42,853 nt of DNA from Lingula anatina. Taxonomy: Eukaryota > Brachiopoda > Lingulata > Lingulida > Lingulidae. Location of the stretch: positions 16,322 through 59,174 of the forward strand of contig NW_019773698.1 of assembly GCF_001039355.2 (NCBI RefSeq), read 5' to 3'. Shown piece by piece: positions 11,377 through 21,949 of the stretch. Positions within the stretch are counted from its first letter, which is position 1, and every line of letters starts with the position of its first letter. The notes under the pieces are model-generated. The model ran no database searches and was not told the origin of the DNA. It saw only the letters and a list, made by a program, of their open reading frames with translations. The translations under genes were made by a program, and so were the position numbers.

Positions 11377-11715
11377 TGATATTTTTCCCATCTCATCAAT
11401 TTTCTTAGTTGATCATATAAAAATGGCAGTAAACTGTTAATTTTGTTTTATGTTAAAAATTGTTAAAAATGGAAAAAAAAAACATTTCAGAACAGTGCTG
11501 TCTTATTTACATTTTGGCATTTTCAAGTTGTGACTTTGAAGTTCCATGGGCCTGAAGACCTTTGCTAGTCACATTTTCTGAATATCCATGATACTAATAT
11601 TTTATTATTAAAAATTGATGGTCATTATGCTGTTAAACATTATGTAATATTGCATCAAAATTTGAAAAAAACCTACTTTGGGCACTGCTCCCATGATGAC
11701 CATTTAAGAAAAANT
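11377..11715. repeat. Single ~335-bp repeat unit, inverted relative to the array at 17.2-18.4 kb
   Basis: The reverse complement of this segment closely matches 18055-18396. Examples are GAAGTTCCATGGGCCTGAAG, GATGACCATTTAAG and TTTTTCCCATCTCATCAA. It equals one unit of the tandem array there. A more diverged relative (TTAGTTGATTTTGTAAAAATGATGG) precedes it at about 11209. Confidence 0.85.
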
Positions 11716-11908
11716 GGCGGCGGCCGAAACATTTCTGTGACATTCTGTATAAAGCAGCACATTAATACCAGGTTTTCTGTAGCGAAAAAAGGGTCGACAA
11801 GGGCGTCGAGGTATTTGGTGGGCTGAAGGTCGGACAGGCCACCTGACAGTTTAGCTGCTTCGTGTGAGTTGAAGTTGACAAAATGGCATCGTCTGAAATG
11901 ACCTTTAA

Positions 11909-12190
11909 TAGATTTGGTAGTATTAAGCATATCTTTGCATCATTTTTTAAACATTTCTGTGAAGTGTTCAAAATGTTTTAATATTCTGAGAATACAAATA
12001 AAGACGCACTGTTTGATTGATATTTGTTTTAATGATTGCTATACCAAATGAATGCATGAAATAACCTTAATAGATTTGGTAATATGAAGTATATCAATTC
12101 ATGACTTTGTTTTACATTTCTACGAAGTATTCACAATGAGAGCATGGATAAAGACATATTGTTAGATTGATACGTGTTTCTGTGGTTAAA
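11909..12190. repeat. Two diverged ~155-bp tandem units
   Basis: TTAATAGATTTGGTA starts near 11909 and again near 12068. Each is followed by similar text ending in GATTGATAYKTGTTT. Confidence 0.65.
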
Positions 12191-12332
12191 TTTGTGTTTC
12201 CAGCTGTGTACTGACAGCATTCCTTTACTTAAGCAGTTTTTTTTTTTTTGGACTGTTTTTTTTTTTTTCGCCCTCTCGCACCGATTTTGGGGTACCCAGA
12301 GGATGTCATCCATAAAAATAAAAAAGTGTGGC

Positions 12333-13796
12333 CTAACCAAAGAGGCGAGGATGTAACTTCCATTCGAATTTGCTTGTCAACCGAGATAAATAATCTGCTG
12401 ATACATTGCTTTTGCCTGGCAAGTGACGTGCTAGCAATGTTATATTGTTTTCCAGGCATTCTGCCCATATTGCTTTCGCCAACTTTGTTAACTCCAAACT
12501 GGGGCCTCCCATGTGATTTAAGTAACAAATTGCGGTCACATTGTCTGACAACAACTGAATCACTTTTCCTTTGAGATGATCCCTGAATGACATCACAGCC
12601 AACAGAACTGTTATAAGTTCTCGGTAATTGGAAGACTTGAATGACACCCTTGCGTTCTAAAGTCCTTGTGCTTGTCTGCCCTGATACACAGCGCCCCAGC
12701 CAATGTGGCTGGCGTCCGTCTCCAGTTGCCCATCTATCTGGTGGGGCGTAATGGTTACACCGTTCCATTCTTTTAAAGATTCTTTTAAAGATTCGATCCA
12801 CCAATTTAAGTCCTGGCGGGCTTCCACGGACCAATTAAGCCTATCATTCCAGGAATTCCGTTGCTTTAACTCCACGTAACATGAGCTTGCCCGGATATAC
12901 TGCTTTACACATCGATATACACTGCCCAGCGATTCTTGCTAATGAACGGGCTTTGATGTTTGGACTGCCAAGCAAACGATAAATGTCTTTACGCAAGTTC
13001 GTATTCTCTGCTTTGGTACTTTTAATTCTGGTACCCCACTGTCACCACAAGAGTCGATAACGTAACCTATGTACTGAATTTTCGATGATGGAATCAACAA
13101 TGACTTCTCATAGTTAATATTCCAACCAGTTGATTCCAATACATGTACACAGAATTTGGTATGCTTATCAATAGTATCTGCATCAGCAAGTATCAAAATA
13201 TCATCCATGTATGCAATCAAACGAACACCTTGTAGTCTCAAATACTCCGCCACTGGGCGTTAAGTTTTGCAGAAAAAATAGGGGCTCGCCGACAAACCAA
13301 AAGGGAGAGCCTGCCAAACACAAAAGTGTCCACTCCACTGAAAACCTAGAAACTCCTGGTAATCCGGATGAACTGGTACATTATGAAAACCATCCTTAAG
13401 GTCAATGGTTGACAGTTTATCCCCAGAGCGAATAACATCCTTTACCAATGTTATATCCTCATAGCGAAAAGTTGGAGTTTGGCAAAACTGATTGATATGA
13501 CGTAAATCACATATGAGTCGAAGCTTATTATTCTTCTTTGGAACACAACTAATGGGGTTCACACATCTTGGTTGGTGGTCAATATGTCTGACTGCACCTG
13601 TGGACAATAATCGCTCAATCTCTGAGTTCACAAATTCAAATAAATGTCTGTCTGACTTGACATGGTTTGATAGAATACAATTAGGTGGCTCAGAAGCAAA
13701 CGGCAGCTGTACACCATCACAAATCCAAGATAAAACATGACTAGGGCATCCAATCTGCCTCCAAAAAGAAACACAATCTTTCAAAAAACTTGGCAT
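12333..13796 (-). pseudogene. DIRS-type reverse transcriptase-RNase H, broken
   Basis: RT motifs in order are GAVRHIDHQPRCVNPI, LRLICDLRHIN, STIDLKDGFHNVPVH, ALPFGLSASPYFF and the YMDD box (LIAYMDDILILA). RNase H follows with the catalytic segments QLETDASHIGWGA, SNYRELI, LLSDNVTA and the C-terminal HLPGKSN..ADYLSRL. The frame starts at the ATG at 13796, immediately after the gag stop. It is broken by an in-frame TAA at 13260-13262, a frameshift near 13015, a shift back near 12860 and an in-frame TAG at 12657-12659. Around 12780-12800 a 12-base duplication yields the peptide ESLKESLKE. In life this enzyme copies the element's RNA into DNA; this copy cannot. Confidence 0.85.
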
Positions 13797-14452
13797 TTAA
13801 TCACCTTGATTTGCACTGATCCCAGATTGTGACCTATTAGAAGGGAATTCCCTATTAGCAAATCGATCAAAGGTATCACGATTACCGTAACTTCCAGAAC
13901 GATTATTCCTATTAAAAGGTCGGTAATTGCCCCTGCCACTGTTATTTGTAGCGATCTCCACAATTGTGAGGTTTGTGGGCCAAACTGGCCTTTGACCATC
14001 AAGGACGCATGCTCCTCTTGTAAAAAACGAAGATTAGCTACTTGAGTTTTATATATATATGACAAGATGTCCTCTGAAATTGGGCCCTCATCGGGAACTT
14101 TTGTTAACAGTTTTAATGTAGTTTCCGCGTATCGAGCACAACGTTGAATAATATGACAGGATGATTGGTCATCCCTTCTAATACCTGACTTGGAGTCACT
14201 TACTTTAAGTTCTTTCGGTATTTTGACCGATTGTACCGAGTCTTTGATGGAGTCGAACTCCCTCTGGATGTCTGTCGAATCCCACAAGTTTGAAAACTGA
14301 GTTGTGGGGACAGAGACGCGCTTATCTGCGCTATCGGGCCCGTCCGATGAAGCTCCCTGTTCTAATCTCTCTACCCTGTCGGATAAACACCTAAGTTCTT
14401 TCAAAATTTCCTTGCTAATTTCGTCAGATGAAGTTGTTTCCGAAAAGGCCAT
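13797..14452 (-). pseudogene. DIRS gag-like protein, frameshifted
   Basis: From the ATG at 14452 (MAFSETTSSDEISKEI) the frame encodes an acidic, helical region with a likely coiled coil (LRCLSDRVERLEQ) and then a helical domain (RCARYAETTLKLL). Near 13955-14000 the frame shifts. In the new frame the C-terminus is strongly N/R/G-rich (NNSGRGNYRPFNRNNR), as expected for an RNA-binding Gag tail, and it ends at TAA 13797-13799. The RT start codon follows with no spacer. The unshifted frame instead gives a hydrophobic tail that I regard as spurious. Confidence 0.65.
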
Positions 14453-14930
14453 GCCGGGTGAAAAGCGCACCAACAAACAAAGACTACGATAGAGGTCGCT
14501 GCGCGACCAAGATAAGACCAAGTGTAGTTCCCAGACTCCAGTGCACTAGTACTTCTACAACCAAGTCTTTCTTTCTTTTAGAAATTATCTGAGATGGCAT
14601 CTGAATCACCCTTTAGGCAATTAGCACTTACTTGACACAAGACCACCCTTTGCTACTTACACAATGGCCCTCTTGAGTGCTATCTTCACCTGGCTAGCAG
14701 GAAAGACAGTCCAAGTTTGGACTGAATGTGTGAGGGGAGATAATTGCTTTACCACTTCAGACCAATTATAGTCTTTCCCAGTCAACACTGGACTTTCAGT
14801 TCGTTTTTAGTCTTAAGATCAAATTAAGAGTTCCTCCTTTATCTTTAAGATCATTTCAGATTAGTTTTAGTCTTAAATTGCACTTTAAGACCAAACCAGG
14901 CCCACTAGTGTTATGGTTAATGTCTAAATA

Positions 14931-15194
14931 GAAACCTCAAGGGTTGAATTCTGACAGGAAATGTCTGGCCCCCAAATTGATCAGATTCAGTTGAGAAACT
15001 TTTCTTAACATTTTCTTACAGCCCAAGTGGTTTATTTACTGTATAATACTAGTAAATGTGTTCATCAAAGATACAAGTAAACTGTGTTATGGCGGTCAGC
15101 TAATGAATCTCAAACCTGTTCTGTGCCTCACGCCTCCCAAGTCACAATTCACTTAAAATCCAACTAAATATATATCATTTCATAAGAAACCTAC
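14931..15194. other. 3' part of the Ig gene or intergenic; nothing recognised
   Basis: The second half of the Ig fold started by the exon at 15195-15325 should lie downstream on the - strand. I could not find it here or in 14522-14930. Confidence 0.4.
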
Positions 15195-15325
15195 CTCTGA
15201 TGACATCCAATTTAATGTTGTGTTTGGGTATGAACAACTACTTTCACATGTCAAGCTTGCATTTCTTCCAGGTATTAGTTTCTCATTTCCATTGTAGCCT
15301 GTTATAATAGGTTTTCTTGAGGGTA
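15195..15325 (-). CDS. Immunoglobulin-domain exon (first half of a second Ig fold)
   Basis: The exon is bordered on the - strand by an acceptor (CATTTTAG) and a donor (GTAGGT). It encodes 43 full codons, including PSRKPIITGYNGNEKLIPG, then NASLTCESSCSYP and LNWMSSE. This is the B-strand cysteine and C-strand tryptophan half of an Ig domain; the half with the second cysteine would be on the next exon. Entry phase 1 fits the phase-1 exit of the Ig exon at 16692-17009, so both belong to one gene. Exit phase is 0. The protein is probably a secreted or membrane Ig-superfamily member, but its family cannot be named from two exons. Confidence 0.7.
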
Positions 15326-15465
15326 CTAAAATGAGAAGGTAAATTTAAATTACGGTTTTGGTGTGTCCGCTCTTCAAGCACGAGAGCTTACTTAGCTATA
15401 TATATGCACTATGGTTAATTTCTAACATAACAATCAGTTACAGGGCATTATCATCATTTGTCCAT

Positions 15466-15496
<31 letters not shown>

Positions 15497-15867
15497 TGTA
15501 CTATAGTCAGTTTGCCAAAGTGTCTATTTTTTAGTATATTGGCACTCTCAGAGTAACATGTTTCTCAGAGGTTTTCACAGTCTTTTTGTCCCTATAATAT
15601 ATATATCTGGCAAGTTACAAGCACATATCCTTGGGCTCTATGAAGAAATCCAAGATATAGCCACCATTGCCATGATAGGAATACATGAATAAATCATAAA
15701 TGAGTGAATGTTTTAGGAAGCTAAATCCTTGGTAAGAATAATTTGCAGTTGAAATATACCAGTGTCCAGTAACAGAGACATTATCTGACAAGTGTGAGAG
15801 CAGTAGATGAAGTCAGTCACTGAATGGTTAAGCTGAGTACAGCATGTGGAAGTCCTTTTCTTTCTTT
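15326..15867. other. Intron of the Ig gene
   Basis: Intronic sequence between the two Ig exons. It has a (TG)n microsatellite at about 15469-15496; no coding sequence seen. Confidence 0.5.
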
Positions 15868-16443
15868 GGCCGCATTCTCAACGAATTGAGCCAGGCTTTA
15901 CAAATCTTGAGAACTAAAAATGGCGGACGTACATGAAAGAAAAACCGCCTAATCTTTTAATTGTCTCTCCGCCTCTCACATGCCTCCCCACACGTCGTCC
16001 CTGCAGGGTACAGTAATTAAATCTCGGCTCCGTTCAACATGCGGAAGCTACCTGAGAAATATTAAGTGCGCATGCTCATCAGTTAAACTCGTGGTGAAGA
16101 AAGCATTTCGGCTGAAGGCGATCGAAAGAAAAAAGCTCTTCTGTTCTATTATCTTTCAAAACAGAGACGAAAAAGGAATGAATTGGCCCGTAGAACAGCA
16201 ATGAATTGACTATCTACAATGATAATATCACCAGAGATATTCACGGAGATATTCACAGAGATACCCAGCCCCAGTAGACGGAGCCAAGATTTAATTACTG
16301 TACCCCGCAGGGACGACGTGTGGGGAGGCATGTGAGGGGCGGAGAGACTATTAAAAGATTAGGCGGTTTTTCTTTCATGTATGTCCGCCATTTTTAGTTC
16401 TCAGGATTTGTAAAGCCTGGCTCAATTCGTTGAGAATGCGGCC
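15868..16443. mobile_element. 576-bp foldback/MITE element with 166-bp terminal inverted repeats
   Basis: 15868-16033 and 16278-16443 are about 95% identical reverse complements, starting GGCCGCATTCTCAACG. They surround 244 bp without a protein. The flanks carry CCTTTTCTTTCTTTGG on the left and CCTTTCTTTTTCTTTGG on the right, a possible imperfect target-site duplication of about 16 bases. The element sits in the intron between the two Ig exons. Its TIR segment (CCTCCCCACACGTCGTCCCTGCAGGG-like) resembles the hairpin at 22448-22576. Confidence 0.85.
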
Positions 16444-16691
16444 TTTCTTTTTCTTTGGGGTGGGGGGGGGGGAGACCTCCCTGTTCTTTAACATTAGGTA
16501 ACCCATCCACAGTCCTGATGTTTAGGTTGAAGATATATATTATCTGGTAAATTTGAGTGTTAGGTCAAGCCAATATATTATTTAGAAATTTTGCACAAAC
16601 AGACAGACAGCTAGACCAATTCACATGCCTTCTAAGGAAGGCATAATAAGGTAAAGAGAATTACATTAGATTAAGAAAAGGTAATAATCAC

Positions 16692-17009
16692 CTAAGACTC
16701 TAATGTTTAATGGTGTGCTTTCATCTCCACCATTAACACATCGCCAGTTACCGCGGTCCTCACTATGTGAAACATTCACGATAATAATGTTAAATATTGA
16801 AGATCCGTTACATTCACTTATAATGTACTTCTCGGGATTGGTAGATATGCAATTCTGAGTTCTTGATGGTACAGAATCCTGCCCTCCTCGCCATTTAACT
16901 GCAAAATTAGATTTCCCTCCTACACTGCAGTTGAGTTGAAGATTTTGACCTTCGTGCAATTTTCCATCAGTCGAATTGCTTGACACATTAAATGTTGCTC
17001 CATGGATTG
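16692..17009 (-). CDS. Immunoglobulin V/I-type domain exon
   Basis: A 318-bp exon with acceptor TTAGTTTCAG and donor GTGATT on the - strand, phase 1 on both sides, the usual symmetric arrangement of Ig exons. It encodes a full Ig domain: GQNLQLNCSV (B-strand Cys), VKWRGG (core Trp), then SEDRGNWRCV, which is the D-x-G-x-[WY]-x-C motif before the G strand. There are several N-glycosylation sequons (NCS, NVS, NGS). A hydrophobic run just upstream in the same frame lies beyond the acceptor and is probably not coding. The first exons (signal peptide) were not found; the region upstream is an array of repeats. The fold is intact, so the domain may be functional. Confidence 0.8.
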
Positions 17010-17017
17010 CTGAAACT

Positions 17018-18396
17018 AAAAAACAAGGCAGCAAAGCTGTCAAATGTACAGACAAAAAGCAGACAATAACAATGCACAAAATAGGCTACTGTCAATTTTG
17101 ATGCAAAAGTACATTATGCTTAACTGCAAATTCAACATCAAATTTTAATTATGGTCAACAGGTAATACCAATGTAAGTAAAATGTGTAACAAGCATAAGG
17201 CTTCAGGCCCATGGGAGTTCAAGTTCACACTTTGAAAATGCCAGAATGAGAAAAATGAAAATTTCACACAAAACTGCATAAATTCAATAATAAATGATAA
17301 CCAAATTGAGCTGGCTTTCTAATTTTGAACTGCATGCCAATCCTAAAAATCATACTTGTAAGTTGAAAATAATAATAAGTAACAAAGTTTTCTTTTCATA
17401 ATGTTTGTAGTAGCAGTGCAAAAAGATTTTTGTCAATTTTGATGTAACATTACATAATAAATAACAGAATAATTATCACCAATTTTTGATTATTGACTAT
17501 AAATAGCATGGACATGTAGAAAATTTGATTACCATTTGGCTTCATGTTCATGGGAGCTTCGAGTCCCACAATGAATATGCCAACATGATAAAAATGAATA
17601 TTTCACTAAAATATATAACTTCCAAAAAAAGAAGCCAATTAGACTGCTTTTCCAACTTGAGCTGCATTTAGTCCTGTGTTTCTTTTTTGAAAGTTTGACA
17701 ATCATAAGTAACATGGTTTTCCCATGATGGTCATCATGGCAGCAGCACCCAAAATTGTGTTTTCTTCTTTTCTGATGCAATATTACATAATGCTTAACAG
17801 CATAAAGACCATCAGTTTTTAATAATAAAATATACGTATCATGGATTTTCAGAAAATGTGACTAGCATGGGTCTTCAAGCCCGTGGAGGTTCTAAGTCAC
17901 ACCTTGAAAACGCCAATATGTGAAAAATTAAATTTTCACAAAAATCTGTTTAACTGCCAGAAATATTTACCAAATAGACTGCATCGCCCACTGAAGCTTT
18001 ATTTAAGTCCCATGTTTCTTTCCTGTAAGTTTGAGAACAGTAAGTGACATGGTTTTCCTTAAATGGTCATCATGGGAGCAGTGCCCAAAATATGGGTTTC
18101 TTCAAATTTTGATTGCAACATTATATAGTGTTTAACAGCATAATGACCATTAATGTTTGATAATAAAATATTAGTATCATGGATATTCAGAAAAATGTGA
18201 CTAGCAAAGGTCTTCAGGCCCATGGAACTTCAAAGTCACACCTTGAAAAGGCCAAAATGTAAACAAGACAGCACTGTCCTGAAATGTGTTTTTTTTCCAT
18301 TTTTAACAATTTTTTAACATATAACAAAATTAACAGTTTACTGCCATTTTTATATGATCAACTAAGAATGTTGATGAGATGGGAAAAATATCAACA
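17018..18396. repeat. Array of ~335-bp tandem units, four copies
   Basis: The landmark CTTCAGGCCCATGGG-like text occurs at about 17201, 17539, 17871 and 18211, a period of 332-340 bases. Each unit also has a TTTGAAAATGCCA-like stretch, a CATGGTTTTCC..ATGGTCATCATGG stretch and an AGCATAATGACCAT stretch. The array directly borders the Ig exon (exon start 17009) and so occupies the upstream intron. One inverted unit lies at 11377-11715 and a partial direct one at 21326-21541. Confidence 0.85.
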
Positions 18397-18993
18397 GGGT
18401 ATGAAATTCGTATGAATTTGAAGCCGGACAGCAGGGCTGGCAACTTTGAAAAGTAGCCAGCCCTGACCAAAAGTAGCCAGTCCTGAATTTTTTTGAAAAT
18501 TATCTGATTAAACCAATTGCAGGCAGGAACGATATTGAAACAGGGACTCTTAATCTCAAAGTGAATTTATTCTTCACTGTCAGCATCTGAAACATTATGC
18601 TCTGAACCCAAATCGGAAAAGTCAGATTCACTGCATGTGACCGTCATAATCAGAGTCTAGTTGCATGACCCGCTCGTTATAAATGACGTTTTTACTATTA
18701 GTCTCATCACAAATTAACCCAGAAAATTCAGTTTTCCATGATGGCACAACTGATCTTTTCCTTTTGCAGGGCTAGACACTAACTTTAAATTTGGCGTGTC
18801 CTATTTTGAATCCAATCTGTCCAACAAAACCAATTTTTTCCCCTTCATACCTCTTGGTGAACTTTGTAAACATTAACATGTGTAGTCATACATGTAATGT
18901 ATTTATTACCAAGATATTCAGCCAAATGAGCCTGGAAAATGCAGTGGATTTATTTTCAGATAAAAAGTTGTTTTTTCATACTTGTGAACTCCT
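18397..18993. other. No gene seen; host DNA left of the LINE
   Basis: It contains a local direct repeat near 18453-18486 (AGTAGCCAG-CCTGA twice). No coding evidence on either strand. Confidence 0.45.
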
Positions 18994-19007
18994 GAATATT
19001 TAATCTT
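18994..19007. repeat. Target-site duplication, left copy
   Basis: GAATATTTAATCTT, identical to 21193-21206 on the other side of the LINE. Confidence 0.85.
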
Positions 19008-21192
19008 ATTGAATAGTGGTAACACAGTTATTGATGGTGTTTTTCATGAAGACGTTATGGAAGGCCTGAGAGCGCACGATGGAGACTGTGATTATTGTGA
19101 CGAATATAAACCATCAGATTTGAATAAAGTGATTACAGTTGAGGAAGTTCGCAGTGCAATCAGACAAATGAAGAATGGCAAAGCGGCAGGCCTGGACGCC
19201 ATTCCATGTGAATTCTTAAAAAATGCAAACGATGCGTGCATTCAGTGTTTGAGTGATATATTTAATTGTGTTCTTGCCACTGGACAGTTCCCTGAATCGT
19301 GGTCGGTTGCCATCATTTTTCCTTTGCATAAAAAAGGTAGCACGAATGATCCAAACAACTTCAGAGGCATATCATTATTAAGTGTTCAACTGTTGTTGGC
19401 AAGGTGTTTACTAAATTATTAAGCAATAGATTAAATGCCTGGGCAACTCAGGAGGATATTATCAGTGAATGCCAGGCTGGTTTTAGGAAAGGGTATTGCA
19501 CTCAGGACCAAATATTTTCATTACAAGCAATGATACAAAAATATTTGTCGAAAAGGGGAGGCAGATTTTACTGTATGTTTGTCGACTTTCAAAAGGCTTT
19601 TGATTGCGTGGATCACCAGTACCGCTGGTTTAAAATATGTGCAAACGGAATCCATGGCAATATACTCAGTGTTCTCAAGTCTATGTATGCACAATTGCAA
19701 GCTTGTATAAGGCTACCAAACACATCAAGCTACACGTCAACGTTCTCATGTAGTGTTGGTACCAGGCAAGGATGCATGGTCAGCCCGTTTTTTTTTGCTT
19801 ATTCATAACTGATCTCATTTATCTTTATGAAGAATTCTCCTGCCAAGGTATTTATATAAATCAGGAGTTCATGAACATTACCTCGCTTTTATATGCAGAT
19901 GACTTAGCAAACTGTGCTGATACTGTGCGAAATCTGCAAAGACTCTCAGATTACTTAGCGTTGTTCTGTAAACGCTGGAAAATGAATGTGAATCTTGATA
20001 AAACCAAAGTAATAGTTTTCAGAAATGGTGGTTACCTTAGACACTACGAGAAGTGGTTTTTTGACAGTGTGGAGTTAGAGACTGTATCGCATTATAAGTA
20101 TTTGGGTATTATGTTTACTCCAAAGCTGTCTTGGTCCAAAGCAAAACAAACTTAGGAACTCAAGCAAAGAAATCAATGGCAAGATGTTTCAGGTTATTTA
20201 AAAATGTGGGATCTTTGCCCCACGTCTTATGTTTTAAGATATTTGATTCAATGATAAAACCCATACTTACATATGGAGCAGAAATATGGGGTTATGAAAT
20301 ATCCGAATCAATAGAGAATGTTCAAGTTAAGTTTTGTAAAAGATTATTGATGGTATCGGATAATGCAAGCACACAAGCAGTTCTTGGGGAATGTGGTCGT
20401 TTCCCTCTATACATAGATTATCATGTCAAATGTATTAAGTATTGGTTCAAGCTTTTGTGTATGGACGACGGTAGGCTACCGAAATCATGCTACAAGTTAC
20501 TGTTTGACTTAGATAGAAGTGGGAGGCAAACATGGGCGAGTGACATCAAGCATCTTTTATATTCATATGGATTTGGAGTAGTATGGGAAAACCAAGGATG
20601 TGGAAATGTGGCACTTTTTATAGAACAGTTTAGACAACGATTAATGGATATAAGCAGGCAGAATTGGCATTCCTCAGTACGCGAATCAGGCAAGCTAAGG
20701 ACCTACAGCTCATTTAAACTAGATTTGGTATTTGAGGAATACTTATCTTTTGTGTCCATAGCAGAGCATAGAAGGGCCTACTGCAAGTTCAGAATATCAA
20801 ACCACAATTTACAGATTGAGAAGGGACGGTATGCCAGTGTAGATGGGGAAGATAGAGTATGTGCTGCATGCCTTTCTGATGGCATAACAATTATTGAGAA
20901 TGAGGAACACGTGTTAATGTCATGTAGTTTATATAACGGTCTGAGGGAACGCTATATCCCCGAGATTACAACATTGTCACTAGTGACTGCGAGCTGTCAT
21001 CACGTAATGTTGACTTTATAAAAAGACTTGCGGCCTTCATATATCATGCTGAGAAATTAAGAGGTTTTTTTAGATAAGTGATTTGTGTCGTTTATGATAT
21101 ATATTTCTGTGTAGTCAGCTCAGTATTATTATAAATAGAACTCAATTGATGTACTCTTGGCCTATAGGCCTGAAATACAGTGAAATAAACAA
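19008..21192 (+). mobile_element. 5'-truncated non-LTR retrotransposon (LINE)
   Basis: The insertion is bounded by an exact 14-bp duplication (18994-19007 and 21193-21206). It begins abruptly within the ORF, upstream of the RT core, so the endonuclease is missing, as expected from incomplete target-primed reverse transcription. The 3' UTR runs from 21022 and ends in a short A-rich tail (GAAATAAACAA) rather than a long poly(A). The clade is not certain. The ECQAGFRKGY motif and the C-terminal Cys/His cluster point to a Jockey/RTE-X/I-like group rather than L1. Confidence 0.9.
19009..21021 (+). pseudogene. LINE reverse transcriptase, three frameshifts
   Basis: The order of RT motifs is conserved: MKNGKAAGLDAIPCEFLK, WSVAIIFPLHKKG, NNFRGISLLS, ECQAGFRKGYCTQDQI, MFVDFQKAFDCVDH, GTRQGCMVSPFFF, LLYADDLA (the YADD active site), then HYKYLGIMF. 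A C-terminal region with DRVCAACLSD..EEHVLMSC looks like a Cys/His zinc-binding cluster. Frame changes lie near 19385, in the T-run at about 19788-19797 and near 20145. Everything else is open, so the insertion is fairly young. The last frame stops at 21019-21021. Confidence 0.9.
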
Positions 21193-21206
21193 GAATATTT
21201 AATCTT
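21193..21206. repeat. Target-site duplication, right copy
   Basis: GAATATTTAATCTT, the right partner of 18994-19007. Confidence 0.85.
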
Positions 21207-21325
21207 GCATGTAAGTCTAATTTAACATGGTTTCGATCAGGGCTTTTCCCAGGGTTTGGGGTACAGGGACCACTTATTGTAAATCTGAAATTTGATAACA
21301 GATTCACATGAAGTTTAACCAAGTC

Positions 21326-21541
21326 TTAAAACAAGGCAGCAAAGCTGTCAAATGTACAGACAAAAAGCAGGAAATAACAAAATAGGCTACTGTCAATTCT
21401 GATGCAAAAGTACATTATGTTAAACTGCAAATTCAACATCAAATTCTAATTATGCTCAACAGGTAATACCAATGTAAGTAAAATGTGTAACAAACATAAG
21501 GCTTCAGGCCCATGGGAGTTCAAGTTCACCCTTTGAAAATG
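21326..21541. repeat. Second copy of the Ig-gene intron segment, ending at the gap
   Basis: About 95% identical in direct orientation to 17018-17240, from AAACAAGGCAGCAAAGCTGT to CTTTGAAAATG. The match stops seven bases before the run of N. The high identity suggests a recent duplication or a repeat-driven misjoin. Confidence 0.9.
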
Positions 21542-21547
21542 TAAAAC

Positions 21548-21949
21548 NNNNNNNNNNNNNNNNNNNNNNNNNNNNNNNNNNNNNNNNNNNNNNNNNNNNN
21601 NNNNNNNNNNNNNNNNNNNNNNNNNNNNNNNNNNNNNNNNNNNNNNNNNNNNNNNNNNNNNNNNNNNNNNNNNNNNNNNNNNNNNNNNNNNNNNNNNNNN
21701 NNNNNNNNNNNNNNNNNNNNNNNNNNNNNNNNNNNNNNNNNNNNNNNNNNNNNNNNNNNNNNNNNNNNNNNNNNNNNNNNNNNNNNNNNNNNNNNNNNNN
21801 NNNNNNNNNNNNNNNNNNNNNNNNNNNNNNNNNNNNNNNNNNNNNNNNNNNNNNNNNNNNNNNNNNNNNNNNNNNNNNNNNNNNNNNNNNNNNNNNNNNN
21901 NNNNNNNNNNNNNNNNNNNNNNNNNNNNNNNNNNNNNNNNNNNNNNNNN
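21548..21949. other. Assembly gap (402 N)
   Basis: Unsequenced. The right edge cuts into exon 8 of the upstream CLCA gene, and the left edge is repetitive DNA. If the stated size is right, the gap is too small for the missing exons 1-7 (about 1.5 kb of coding sequence plus introns). Confidence 0.99.

Larger units (their letters stand above)
12230..14930 (-). mobile_element. Decayed DIRS-like retrotransposon
   Basis: On the - strand a gag-like frame is followed directly by a reverse transcriptase-RNase H frame of DIRS type. RNase H ends in the HLPGKSNVSADYLSRL signature typical of that order. Two in-frame stops and several frameshifts make it non-functional. The expected tyrosine recombinase is not visible; similarity ends near two A-rich tracts (T-runs at 12238-12270 on +). 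The upstream limit is uncertain. About 400 bases before the gag frame (14522-14930) hold repeated TTTAGTCTTAAGATCA motifs and may be its leader or terminal repeat. Confidence 0.75.

Noticed and set aside
11673-11971. Two overlapping - strand frames (e.g. LSGGLSDLQPTKYLDALVD)
   Set aside because: The text looks somewhat protein-like, but it adjoins a repeat unit, shows no known domain and has a base N in it; not supported as a gene.
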